64,000 nt of DNA. Source: Casp-actino8 sp964563545. Lineage in GTDB: Bacteria > Actinomycetota > Acidimicrobiia > Acidimicrobiales > Ilumatobacteraceae. The number at the start of each line of letters is the position of its first letter. Within the stretch, counting starts at the first letter, position 1. This document shows positions 34,211 to 42,382 of the stretch, in pieces. The position numbers and the translations under genes were made by a program. The notes under the pieces are model-generated. The model saw nothing but the letters and a program-made list of their open reading frames with translations. It did not search any database and had not been told where the DNA came from. The stretch is taken from positions 1-64,000 of the forward strand of contig CAZLXB010000007.1 in NCBI GenBank assembly GCA_964563545.1, in the 5' to 3' direction.

Positions 34211-34708
34211 ATGAGTGCTCAGGACAATTACGAAGACCTGACCGAGTGTGCGCTCACACCCGAACTCGAGCATCAGCTCGTGTACGGGCACGGCGAGTGC
34301 GTCTTCATGTGGGTCAACAGCAAGAACGAACCCTTCGGAGTAGTGATGTCGTATCTCCCGAAGGACGGCAAGTTGTGGCTCACCGCCGCCGAGACCCGTA
34401 AGCGCATTCCTGCGCTGCGCCGTAATCCGCGCGCGTCGATCTGCATCAACAGCACCGGTACCCGCATGGGTGGTGGCAAGACCGTCACCTACAAGGGGAC
34501 GTGCGTGATCCACGACGATCGCGAGACGAAGGACTGGTTCTATCCCGAGTTCGCCCATCGTCTACGGGCCGACAACGCGGCTGCCGCCGAAGCTTTCCGG
34601 AAGTTCCTCGATTCACCGCATCGCGTGATCATCGAGTTCACCCCCGATTATTCGCTCAGTTTCGACGCGACGCTCATGTGGGCGCGCTCACCCGAAGTCG
34701 TTCAGTAA
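34211..34708 (+). CDS. PPOX-like split-barrel flavin/F420-binding family protein
   Basis: A pyridoxamine 5'-phosphate oxidase-fold protein of 165 aa. Members bind FMN, F420 or heme and reduce diverse substrates. Visible pieces are GECVFMWVNSKNEPFGVVMSYL, the KLWLTAAETRKRIPALRRNPRAS segment (ligand-contacting RK) and GGGKTVTYKGTCVI. It has a GGGGGAGG ribosome site and sits 16 bp before the carotenoid oxygenase gene, probably in the same transcript. F420 use is plausible in this phylum but not shown. Confidence 0.85.
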   Translation: MSAQDNYEDLTECALTPELEHQLVYGHGECVFMWVNSKNEPFGVVMSYLPKDGKLWLTAAETRKRIPALRRNPRASICINSTGTRMGGGKTVTYKGTCVIHDDRETKDWFYPEFAHRLRADNAAAAEAFRKFLDSPHRVIIEFTPDYSLSFDATLMWARSPEVVQ

Positions 34709-34724
34709 CAGCAAGGAGACAACC

Positions 34725-36065
34725 ATGTCGATGACCGAAGACGTCCCCGTCCACCTCCGTGGTAACGGAGCCCCGGTATTCGAGGAGCGCACCATCACCG
34801 ATCTCAAGGTGACCGGAACCATTCCGGTCGAACTCGATGGTCGCTACCTGCGCAACGGCGCCAACCCGACCACCGGCATGAGTGATCATCCGTTCTTCGG
34901 TGACGGAATGATTCATGGTGTCCGCCTGCGCGACGGCAAGGCCGAGTGGTACCGCAACCGCTACGTGCAGACCCCGTTCATCGCCAACCCGGCGCTCGAC
35001 ATCCTCGATCCGTCGGTCACCCTCGACATGACGTGCTCGAAGGCCAACACTCATGTGGTCGGCCACGGCGGTCAGATCCTCGCCCTCGAGGAAGGGCACT
35101 TCCCCTACGTGTTGAACGGCGATCTCGACACCGTCGGACCCACCGACTACGCCGGCCGCCTGAAGGGACCTTTCACCGCCCACCCGAAGATCTGCCCGAC
35201 GACCGGTGAGATGCTGGCTTTCGGTTACGCGCCGCTTCCGCCGTATCTCACCTACCTCCGCGTGTCGGCCAAGGGTGAACTCCTGCAGTCCGAGCCGATC
35301 ACCGTCACCGGACCGACGATGATGCACGACTTCAACATCACCGAGAACTACGTGGTGTTCATGGATCTGCCGGCGGTGTTCAACCTCGACCTCGCGCTCG
35401 AGGGCAAGATGCCCATTCACTGGAGTGATTCCTATCCGGCGCGGCTCGGCGTGATGCCCCGCAACGGAAACGACTCGCAGGTCAAGTGGTACGACATCAA
35501 CCCTTGCTACGTGTTCCACCCGATGAACAGCTACGAAGACGGGGACAAGATCGTCCTGGACGTCGCGCGCTTCGAGCACATCTGGAAGGACAACGACATG
35601 GACTTCCCGTCGCCGATGCTGTGGCGTTGGGTGATCGACACCAAGACCGGACGCGTCAGCGAAGAACAGATCGACGATCGTTCGGCCGAGTTCCCGCGCG
35701 TGAACGATGCTGTCATCGGCAAGAAGCACCGCTACGGATACGAGATGTCGATGGGCAATGCCGGCTTCGGCGAGATCGATGCCGGCGCGATTCTGAAGTA
35801 CGACCGACAGAACAACACGCGCACCTCCATCGAACTCGGCCGTGGCCGGGTGTGCGGAGAAGCGGTGTTCGCTCCGTCGGCCTCGGCGAAGTCGGAAGAC
35901 GACGGTTATCTCATGACCTACGTCTACGACGCCGCCGCCGACACCAGCCAGTTCGTGATCTTCGACGCGCTCACCATGGCCGCCGATCCGATCGCCACCG
36001 TCCAATTGCCCCGGGTGCCGTTCGGCTTCCACGGGAGTTGGGTACCGGCCTCCGTGGCCAACTGA
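34725..36065 (+). CDS. Carotenoid oxygenase family protein
   Basis: An Fe(II)-dependent dioxygenase cleaving a double bond in carotenoids or stilbene-type aromatics. The 446-aa beta-propeller protein has the four iron-binding histidines in family positions: His153 (TAHPK), His201 (MMHDFN), His265 (YVFHPMNS) and His436 (FGFHGSW). An N-terminal LDGRYLRNGANP motif is also typical. An AAGGAG site precedes the ATG. It lies between a PPOX-like gene and a binding-protein gene, hinting at uptake and breakdown of an aromatic or isoprenoid compound. The substrate is unknown. Confidence 0.93.
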   Translation: MSMTEDVPVHLRGNGAPVFEERTITDLKVTGTIPVELDGRYLRNGANPTTGMSDHPFFGDGMIHGVRLRDGKAEWYRNRYVQTPFIANPALDILDPSVTLDMTCSKANTHVVGHGGQILALEEGHFPYVLNGDLDTVGPTDYAGRLKGPFTAHPKICPTTGEMLAFGYAPLPPYLTYLRVSAKGELLQSEPITVTGPTMMHDFNITENYVVFMDLPAVFNLDLALEGKMPIHWSDSYPARLGVMPRNGNDSQVKWYDINPCYVFHPMNSYEDGDKIVLDVARFEHIWKDNDMDFPSPMLWRWVIDTKTGRVSEEQIDDRSAEFPRVNDAVIGKKHRYGYEMSMGNAGFGEIDAGAILKYDRQNNTRTSIELGRGRVCGEAVFAPSASAKSEDDGYLMTYVYDAAADTSQFVIFDALTMAADPIATVQLPRVPFGFHGSWVPASVAN

Positions 36066-36069
36066 CATC

Positions 36070-36083
36070 GCCGCTTCGGCGGC
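36070..36083 (+). other. UUCG tetraloop hairpin before the binding-protein gene
   Basis: GCCGC (36070-36074), loop TTCG, GCGGC (36079-36083). It lies between the carotenoid oxygenase stop and the GAGGGGGG ribosome site of the binding protein. No U-tract follows, so it more likely stabilises a processed mRNA end than terminates transcription. Confidence 0.4.
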
Positions 36084-36103
36084 ACACAACTGAGGGGGGA
36101 AAC

Positions 36104-37453
36104 ATGAAGAGATCCATGACGGGGGGGTCACGGGGATCGCGTGCGCGAATCCTGGCGGCGCTCATGGCCGGCAGCCTCATCGTCGCCGCGTGCGGTGGCG
36201 ATGACGGTGGCTCGGGTGACGAAGCAGCCGGCACGGAGGCGCCATCGACCGATGCACCTGCGGAGAGCATGGCGCCCGGCGACAGCTCGGCTCCGGCCGA
36301 CGGTGGACTGGCGAGCGACGCGCTTGCGGCGCCCAGTGGTGAGGAGATCGTGATCGGTCTCGTCAACACCGAAGGTGGCGCGGGTGGCCTCGACTTCCCG
36401 GACATCCGTCGCTTCCTCGAAGCCGGTGTCGGCTACTCGAACGAACACGGTGGTCTCGGCAATCGCCCGATCAAGATCGAGTCCTGCGTCGTCAAGGGTG
36501 ATCCCGAGACGTCACAGGCCTGCGCGCAGGAACTCGTCGGCAAGGGTGTGGAGCTCGTCCTCATCGGTCTCGATCTCTTCATCGACTACAAGACCTACGA
36601 GGCCGCCGGCGTGCCGGTGATCGGTGTTCTCCCGATCATGCCCATGGACTACACCGCCAACGCGCTCTTCCTGACGGGCGGCAACGCCACGTCGCAGGCG
36701 GCCACCGCGGTCTTCGCCAAGGACGTTTTGAACGCGACCAAGGTCGCGATCATCCACGCCGACAACCCGGGTGCCAACTCCACGGCCGCTGGCCTCGAAG
36801 CTTCGCTCGACGTTGCCGGTATCGCTTGGACGGCGGTCAAGGGCGGTAACGACGAAACCGATGCCGGCTTCCAGGGTCTCATGCGTCAGGCCGCTGACTT
36901 CGAGCCCGATGTGATGGTGTCGCTCTACTCCGACGCCGGTTGCATCGGCACCATGCGGGCCCGCGCCTCGCTCGGCATCGAGACACCCGTCGTGACCACG
37001 AGCATCTGCGCCGATGCCGACGTAATCGCCGCGGTCGGCGACGACGCCACTGGTTGGTACTTCGCCGGCTTGCCCGAGGACAGGGACACTCCCGAGCGGG
37101 CACTGCTCGCGAAGTTGCTCGCCCCGGTGATGGGGATCTCGGAAGACGAGGTCACCCCGACCGGACTCGGACTCGGCGGACTCGGCTACACGATGTGGAT
37201 GTCGTTGTACGACTACGGCCAGAAGATGGTCGCCGCCGGCACCGAACTCACGGGAGCGTCGCTGTTCGACTTCCTGAAGTCGAGCACCGATCTCTTCTTG
37301 TTCGGTGGTCAGACACCCATCGCCTGCGGCTCGGAAGCCAAGTATCCGGCGGTCTGCTCGTTCGTCTTCCCGTTCGCCATGTACAAGGGTGACGGAGTCG
37401 TCGGACCGGTCGACGGCGTCGATCTCGTCGACAGTCGTCCGCTTCTGCCCTGA
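36104..37453 (+). CDS. Branched-chain amino acid-type ABC substrate-binding lipoprotein
   Basis: A periplasmic-binding-type protein of 449 aa anchored as a lipoprotein. The signal peptide ends with the lipobox LIVAACGG (Cys about residue 31), followed by an acidic Asp/Ser/Pro-rich linker to about residue 80. The LivJ-like domain then starts (GEEIVIGLVNTEGGAGG). The ATG at 36104 has a GAGGGGGG site. The fused permease gene follows 43 bp later. The ligand could be an amino acid, amide or aromatic acid. Confidence 0.92.
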   Translation: MKRSMTGGSRGSRARILAALMAGSLIVAACGGDDGGSGDEAAGTEAPSTDAPAESMAPGDSSAPADGGLASDALAAPSGEEIVIGLVNTEGGAGGLDFPDIRRFLEAGVGYSNEHGGLGNRPIKIESCVVKGDPETSQACAQELVGKGVELVLIGLDLFIDYKTYEAAGVPVIGVLPIMPMDYTANALFLTGGNATSQAATAVFAKDVLNATKVAIIHADNPGANSTAAGLEASLDVAGIAWTAVKGGNDETDAGFQGLMRQAADFEPDVMVSLYSDAGCIGTMRARASLGIETPVVTTSICADADVIAAVGDDATGWYFAGLPEDRDTPERALLAKLLAPVMGISEDEVTPTGLGLGGLGYTMWMSLYDYGQKMVAAGTELTGASLFDFLKSSTDLFLFGGQTPIACGSEAKYPAVCSFVFPFAMYKGDGVVGPVDGVDLVDSRPLLP

Positions 37454-37496
37454 CCGTGCAGCCGCTGCCGAGTGACGGAGAACTGAGGGAACCGGC

Positions 37497-39488
37497 GTGA
37501 CCGACTACCTCTTCTTTCTGTTGCTCGGCAGCGGCGCGGGGGCGATCATCGCCGCGCTCGGTCTGGGCATGGTGATGACGTATCAAGGTTCGGGGGTCGT
37601 CAACTTCTCGGCCGGCGCCATGGCCATGTGGGGGACGTACGTGTACGCCGACCTCCGCAAAGGTGAATATCCGTTCCCGATCCCCGGACTACCTGACCGC
37701 TACCACTTCGGCGACGACGTCGGTTACCGGTGGGCCTTGCTGCTCGCGCTACTGACGGCCGCCGTCCTCGGTCTGGTGGTCTATCTCTTGATCTTCCGCC
37801 CCCTCCGACAGGCGCCTGCTTTGGCCAAGGTCGTGGCGAGTGTCGGACTCATCATCTTGTTCATCACCCTCGTCGAGCGGCGCTTCGAGGACATCACGGG
37901 TGGCTTGCGGGTCGACGCGATCCTGCCGCGCGAGCCGGTCACGATCACCGGCGATCTCACGATCCCGCGCGACGGCCTGTGGCTGCTCCTGATCGTCACC
38001 ATCACGGCCGGCGCACTGTGGGCCTACAGCAAGTACCTCCGCATCGGTCTGGCCACCCGCGCCGCGGCCGAGAACGAAAAGGGCGCAGTGATGCTCGGGT
38101 ATTCACCCGATCTTCTCGCCGGACTCGGCTGGGTGATGTCGTCGGTGGTCACCACCCTCATCGCCATCCTCGCCGCACCGCAGATCCAGTTGACCCCCAC
38201 GATCTTCACTTTCACCTTCCTGATCCCGGCTCTCGGCGCGGCACTCATCGGCAAGTTCCAGAACTTCTGGCCGACGCTCGTGACCGGTGTTCTCATAGGA
38301 ATGGGTCAGTCACTCTGCACCAAATTGCAGAACGAGATCAGTTGGTTCCCCGAGTACGGCGCGCGCGAGGGCATTCCGTTCCTCGTCATCATCGTCACGA
38401 TGGTCGTTCTCGGCGAACGTCTCCCCGAACGCGGTTCGGTGTCGAACTGGAAGTTGCCGTCGGTTCCTCCGGCACGAGTGACTCCGTTCTCCTTGCTCAT
38501 CCCCACTGGGCTCGCAGTTCTCGGCCTCTTCGCGTTCGGTCCTCTGTGGCGCGCGGCTCTCATGACCACCGTGATTGCGTCGGTCTTCGCACTGTCGCTC
38601 GTGGTTCTCACCGGCTTCGGCGGGCAGACCTCGCTCGCCCAGATGGCCTTCGCCGGCATCGCCGGCTTCTCGTTGTCGAAGTTGGCGACTCAATACGACA
38701 TCCCGTTCCCGATTGCACCACTGCTCGCCGCGTTCGGCGCCATGATCTTCGGTCTGATCGTCGGGATTCCCGCACTTCGGGTGCGCGGAACCAATCTCGC
38801 GATCATCACTCTGGCCGGTGGTGTCACCATCGCCGAATTCGTTTTCAAGAATCCAGCCTTCATCGGCGACATCGCGAGTGGTGGCGCGAAGGTCCCCAAT
38901 CCCAAGCTCGGGCCATGGGACTTCGGACTCGTCTTCGGCAACAAAGTGTCGCGGCCGGTGTTCGGCGTGTTCCTCGTGGTGATCCTGATCCTGTTGTGCG
39001 TAGCAGTAGCCAACATTCGGCGGTCGGGCTCGGGTCGGGTGATGCTTGCGGTTCGGGGCAACGAGCGGGCGGCCTCGGCCATCGGCATCAACGTCGTGCG
39101 CGTCAAGATGACCATGTTCGGGTTCTCGTCGTTCATCGCTGGGGTCGGTGGAACCCTCGTGGCGTATCGATTCGGTTCGGTATCGGATCTCTCGTACGGA
39201 GTCATGGCGTCACTCACCGCGTTGTCGGTCGCCTATCTCGGCGGCATCACGAGTGTGAGTGGAGCCGTGACCGCCGGTATCACGGCCACCGCCGGCGTGG
39301 CCTTCTACGGAATGAACCAGATCATCGGCGGCATGGGTCGTTGGGAACCATTCATCGGCGGAACCCTCTTGATATTCACTGCGGTCCAGAATCCGGAGGG
39401 AATCGCCGGTGCAATTCGCACTGGCGCGGCCCAGGCGCGGGCCAAGAAGGCGTTGGCTACTTCTGCGTCGACGACGTCAGCGGCTTAG
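37497..39488 (+). CDS. Fused LivH-LivM type ABC permease
   Basis: A 663-aa membrane protein that joins two branched-chain-type permease domains. Residues about 5-300 resemble LivH (LGMVMTYQGSGVVNFSAGAMAMWG). About 335-650 resemble LivM (SLVVLTGFGGQTSLAQMAFAGIAGFS, then VRGNERAASAIGINVVRVKMTMFGFSSF carrying the EAA-like loop). The start is a GTG at 37497. The two ATPases (LivG, LivF) expected next are absent; the next gene is convergent and overlaps by four bases. The permease must recruit ATPases encoded elsewhere. Confidence 0.92.
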   Translation: MTDYLFFLLLGSGAGAIIAALGLGMVMTYQGSGVVNFSAGAMAMWGTYVYADLRKGEYPFPIPGLPDRYHFGDDVGYRWALLLALLTAAVLGLVVYLLIFRPLRQAPALAKVVASVGLIILFITLVERRFEDITGGLRVDAILPREPVTITGDLTIPRDGLWLLLIVTITAGALWAYSKYLRIGLATRAAAENEKGAVMLGYSPDLLAGLGWVMSSVVTTLIAILAAPQIQLTPTIFTFTFLIPALGAALIGKFQNFWPTLVTGVLIGMGQSLCTKLQNEISWFPEYGAREGIPFLVIIVTMVVLGERLPERGSVSNWKLPSVPPARVTPFSLLIPTGLAVLGLFAFGPLWRAALMTTVIASVFALSLVVLTGFGGQTSLAQMAFAGIAGFSLSKLATQYDIPFPIAPLLAAFGAMIFGLIVGIPALRVRGTNLAIITLAGGVTIAEFVFKNPAFIGDIASGGAKVPNPKLGPWDFGLVFGNKVSRPVFGVFLVVILILLCVAVANIRRSGSGRVMLAVRGNERAASAIGINVVRVKMTMFGFSSFIAGVGGTLVAYRFGSVSDLSYGVMASLTALSVAYLGGITSVSGAVTAGITATAGVAFYGMNQIIGGMGRWEPFIGGTLLIFTAVQNPEGIAGAIRTGAAQARAKKALATSASTTSAA

Positions 39489-39907
39489 CGTCCGGATCGG
39501 GCGCGCCACATCTCGTCCGACCAGAGTTCCCTGATCTCTGTGGTGATGAAGTCGCTCGTCCAGCGGACCATGTCGGCCCATGGAAATTCGGCACTGGCCA
39601 TTTCGGTGAAAGCCATGCCGGCAAGGATGAGTTCGGCGTCCTCGATGTGGAGCTCGAATTCACGTGCTGACTGATCGCGATCGGTGGCCGATCCAGGATC
39701 CGATTCGGTCATCCCCCAGGATTCGTCGGGCCACAGTTCTTCGATACGTGCATCGAGGCGGATGATCTCGTCGAGTTTCCACGACCGTGGTCCCCAACCC
39801 GTGTCCTCGCCGCCGAAGATCACGAGCTGGTCGCTCATGATGCCGAGGATGATGCGCAGTGCCGACGCGGCGTCGCGGGCGAGGGGCATCGTGCGCGGTT
39901 CCGACAT
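39485..39907 (-). CDS. Acidic protein of unknown function
   Basis: I do not recognise a family. The 140-aa protein is rich in Asp, Glu and Trp, with a duplicated feel: LDARIEELWPDESWGM near the middle and ITTEIRELWSDEMWRARSG at the end share an E-x-LW-x-DE-x-W pattern. There is no signal peptide or TM. The ATG at 39907 follows CATGAT by exactly 6 nt, as at other unit heads. It overlaps the permease stop by four bases, tail to tail. Probably a real cytoplasmic gene because codon use and start context agree. Confidence 0.6.
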   Translation of the reverse strand: MSEPRTMPLARDAASALRIILGIMSDQLVIFGGEDTGWGPRSWKLDEIIRLDARIEELWPDESWGMTESDPGSATDRDQSAREFELHIEDAELILAGMAFTEMASAEFPWADMVRWTSDFITTEIRELWSDEMWRARSGR

Positions 39908-40051
39908 GCGTCGATCATGACAGGAGCCGACCGGTAACGCCCACTCGTCGTCCGTTGGGAATGAGTCACTCGCCCCGCCGACCGTCAAGGGAAGTTCGGC
40001 GAATCTCCTTCCGCACGAGAACCGGACACACATCCGGGCGAGGAGGAAGAC

Positions 40052-40654
40052 ATGAGACGTGGACGCTGGTTCGGAGGTGCGGCGGTGACCGTCGCGACGT
40101 TGGTCGGCTGTGGTCCGGCCGCGGCGCCGGAGCCGATGGCGGTTGGCGAAGCGCGCGAGAACTCGTGGGTCGCCGTATCCACTCCGAGTACGGCCGCTCC
40201 GGTCACCGAGGCCGTTGGTCGGGAGGCAATCGAGGAGGCGTTCGCGACGTTGATCGAACGACGCGTCCAATGTGGACGATCTCCGGAGTCGTGTGATGTG
40301 GATCTCATCGCTCTTCCCGGCACCGACGTCCACCGATCGCTCGCCGATCTCATGAACGAACGAATCGTCAACCATGTGGTGGCATCGACGACCGGTTCGC
40401 TTCGCTACCGGATCGAGTCGGTGACGATGGTCGGTACGGACGCGGCCTCGCTCCGCGTGTGTTTCACCGACGACACCGTGCTGGTGCAACCGTTGCCACC
40501 GGTCGTCGACGATGTCCTACCCCCGATCGTGGTGGACGATTCGCTCTTTAGCGCGCGATCCGATTGGGATCTACGTCGAACGGACGGCGAGTGGAGATGG
40601 GCCGCCGAGCATCCCGTGAATTGGGCGGTGGGGGAGGACCTATGCGGCGCTTGA
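40052..40654 (+). CDS. Putative exported lipoprotein of unknown function
   Basis: A 200-aa protein with a basic N-terminus and a lipobox-like TLVGCG (Cys20), suggesting lipidation and surface exposure. The mature part has two Cys in QCGRSPESCD and C-terminal CGA. Residues 55-110 (EAVGREAIEEAFATLIERRVQC, then RSLADLMNERIVNHVV) may form an NTF2-like fold, but I cannot name a family. A strong GAGGAGGA site precedes the ATG. Its 3' end overlaps the next exported protein gene by 13 bp, so the two are translationally coupled. Confidence 0.7.
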   Translation: MRRGRWFGGAAVTVATLVGCGPAAAPEPMAVGEARENSWVAVSTPSTAAPVTEAVGREAIEEAFATLIERRVQCGRSPESCDVDLIALPGTDVHRSLADLMNERIVNHVVASTTGSLRYRIESVTMVGTDAASLRVCFTDDTVLVQPLPPVVDDVLPPIVVDDSLFSARSDWDLRRTDGEWRWAAEHPVNWAVGEDLCGA

Positions 40655-41475
40655 TCGCGTGTTTCTCCCTCGTGGCCGTCAGCCTGATGTCGTTCGGTGC
40701 TGTTGCCCACGCAGCCGACGGCAGCACCGGCAGTGGTGGCTCGAGTGGCGGCACGATCTGGGCCGGTGTTCAGACGAGCGCGCCTCCTTCGTCGTTGAAC
40801 GGAAGTGGAAGTGTCTGTCGTTGGGCACCCGAGACCGCCTACGACTCGAGTTCGGGTACCGGTTCGCGTACCCCGATCACGATGCGTCTGAACGGTCTGC
40901 GGTATCGACTGTTCAACCGAACTTGCAATGGTCGGCGGCGGCTTGTCTGGATTCCGCAATTGTCGCCCCGCCAACTCGCGACGCAATCATCGCTTCTCGT
41001 CTACGGCAAGTTGCCACGCCCCGGATTCCGATTCGCGCCGTCGGCCGACGACGCAGTGGTGAAGGTGGGCACCTGGATCTGGACCGATCCATCGGCGTGG
41101 AAGCCGGTGACGGCCACCGCCTGGATACCGACGCCAACCGGGATCATCTGGACACGAACCACAGCGACACCGATCGTCATGCGATTCGACACCGATGATG
41201 CGGTCCACGTGGGAGGCGGACGCGGGAGCATGACGTGTCTCGGCCCGGGTGTCCCGTGGACGCCGATTGCCGGTGACACCACGACCAGTCCGTGTTCGTA
41301 CACCTACCGCCATGCGTCGAGCTCGCGCCCGGGCGGCCGATTCCCGGCCACGATGTCGATCACCTGGGCCATCACGTGGACGTCGAACGTGGGTGCCGGC
41401 GGGATCCTTCCCCCGTACACCAACTCGGCGAACCTGACCGTCAGAGTGCGGGAACTTCAGGCACTGGTGGGGTGA
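40642..41475 (+). CDS. Secreted protein of unknown function
   Basis: A 277-aa protein with a clear Sec signal peptide (MRRLIACFSLVAVSLM, cleavage near AHA-ADG at residue 25). The mature chain is rich in Trp, Thr and Pro, with recurring TP/TW segments (TWIWTDPSAWKPVTATAWIP) and few Cys, like a beta-rich extracellular protein. There is no recognised domain, TM anchor or sorting signal. It starts inside the end of the lipoprotein gene (13-bp overlap) and its end overlaps the convergent EamA gene by 35 bp. The pair could form an extracytoplasmic complex, an inference from coupling only. Confidence 0.7.
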   Translation: MRRLIACFSLVAVSLMSFGAVAHAADGSTGSGGSSGGTIWAGVQTSAPPSSLNGSGSVCRWAPETAYDSSSGTGSRTPITMRLNGLRYRLFNRTCNGRRRLVWIPQLSPRQLATQSSLLVYGKLPRPGFRFAPSADDAVVKVGTWIWTDPSAWKPVTATAWIPTPTGIIWTRTTATPIVMRFDTDDAVHVGGGRGSMTCLGPGVPWTPIAGDTTTSPCSYTYRHASSSRPGGRFPATMSITWAITWTSNVGAGGILPPYTNSANLTVRVRELQALVG

Positions 41476-42370
41476 TGTTCGGAACGCGCTGCGACCAGAC
41501 GACACCGACGATCACGAGTGCGGCGCCGAGGATCTGAACGGCCACCAGTGTCTCGTCGAGAAGCGTGACCGCCCAGATGAGTGTGAGAACCGGTTCGATG
41601 GCGGCAACGAGGGCGGCCGGTGCCGGACCGAGGTGCTTCACACCGAGGAAGAACGTTGTTCCCGAGACGACCGTGCTGATCACACCGAGCGCGATCATCG
41701 AGCCCAGATATTTCGTGCCACTCGGTGCCTCGAGCCCACCGTGCACGATGCTGAGAAGTGCCCCCACTACGAAGGCACCGCTGAAGCCCCATGCCGCGGC
41801 CACGAAACCGTCACCGGCTGGCTTCGTATCGTCGGTGTGGGCCATGAGGCGTTCACTGAACAGGATGTAACACGCGTAGATGAACGCGTTTCCGAGTGTC
41901 ATGAGCATGCCGATCAGTGCCGCGTCATCGGTTCCCTTCACGACCTCGGGCACCGTGAACGCGATGCCGAGCAACGTGACGGCGGCCGCCCACCAGATGT
42001 GCTTCGACGAAGGTTTGCCGAGCATCCACGCTCCGAGCGCGACCATGGCCGGGTACGTGTAGCAAATCACGATGTAGAGCGCACCGGGCATGCGGTCGAG
42101 GGCGGCGAAGGCCAGATAGGCCATGAATCCGAAGGTGACTCCGGCCAGGACGCGCGGCTTCCACTCCACCTCGAACGGACGAGGTCCAAATCCGTTCGTC
42201 CGGCGCACGGCTACCACGGCCCATGACACCGGCATGGCGATGGCGAAGCGCCAGAAGAGAACGTCGGTCGTTCCGAGTTGCTCGAGAACGTTCTTTCCGA
42301 ACACGGTGAAGAGCGAATAGGCGAGCGCGCTGACCAGCATCCAGAGGATCCCGCGCTGTTTGGTCGACAC
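41441..42370 (-). CDS. EamA/DMT-family transporter
   Basis: A 309-aa membrane protein with about ten TM helices in two EamA repeats (roughly 5-140 and 155-295). The repeat ends are visible as the MPGALYIVICYTYPAMVALGAW and LVAAIEPVLTLIWAVTLLDE segments, the second with the conserved E-P motif. It probably exports metabolites or amino acids. It starts with GTG at 42370 and is 12 bp from the GGDEF gene stop, with both on the minus strand. The 3' end overlaps the secreted protein gene by 35 bp. Confidence 0.9.
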   Translation of the reverse strand: MSTKQRGILWMLVSALAYSLFTVFGKNVLEQLGTTDVLFWRFAIAMPVSWAVVAVRRTNGFGPRPFEVEWKPRVLAGVTFGFMAYLAFAALDRMPGALYIVICYTYPAMVALGAWMLGKPSSKHIWWAAAVTLLGIAFTVPEVVKGTDDAALIGMLMTLGNAFIYACYILFSERLMAHTDDTKPAGDGFVAAAWGFSGAFVVGALLSIVHGGLEAPSGTKYLGSMIALGVISTVVSGTTFFLGVKHLGPAPAALVAAIEPVLTLIWAVTLLDETLVAVQILGAALVIVGVVWSQRVPNITPPVPEVPAL

Positions 42371-42382
42371 AGTGGGTTAACG

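Noticed and set aside
37730..39670. 646-aa alternate-frame ORF across the permease
   Set aside because: It shadows the LivH-LivM protein, which has clear TM and EAA motifs; the alternate frame is Arg/His-rich.
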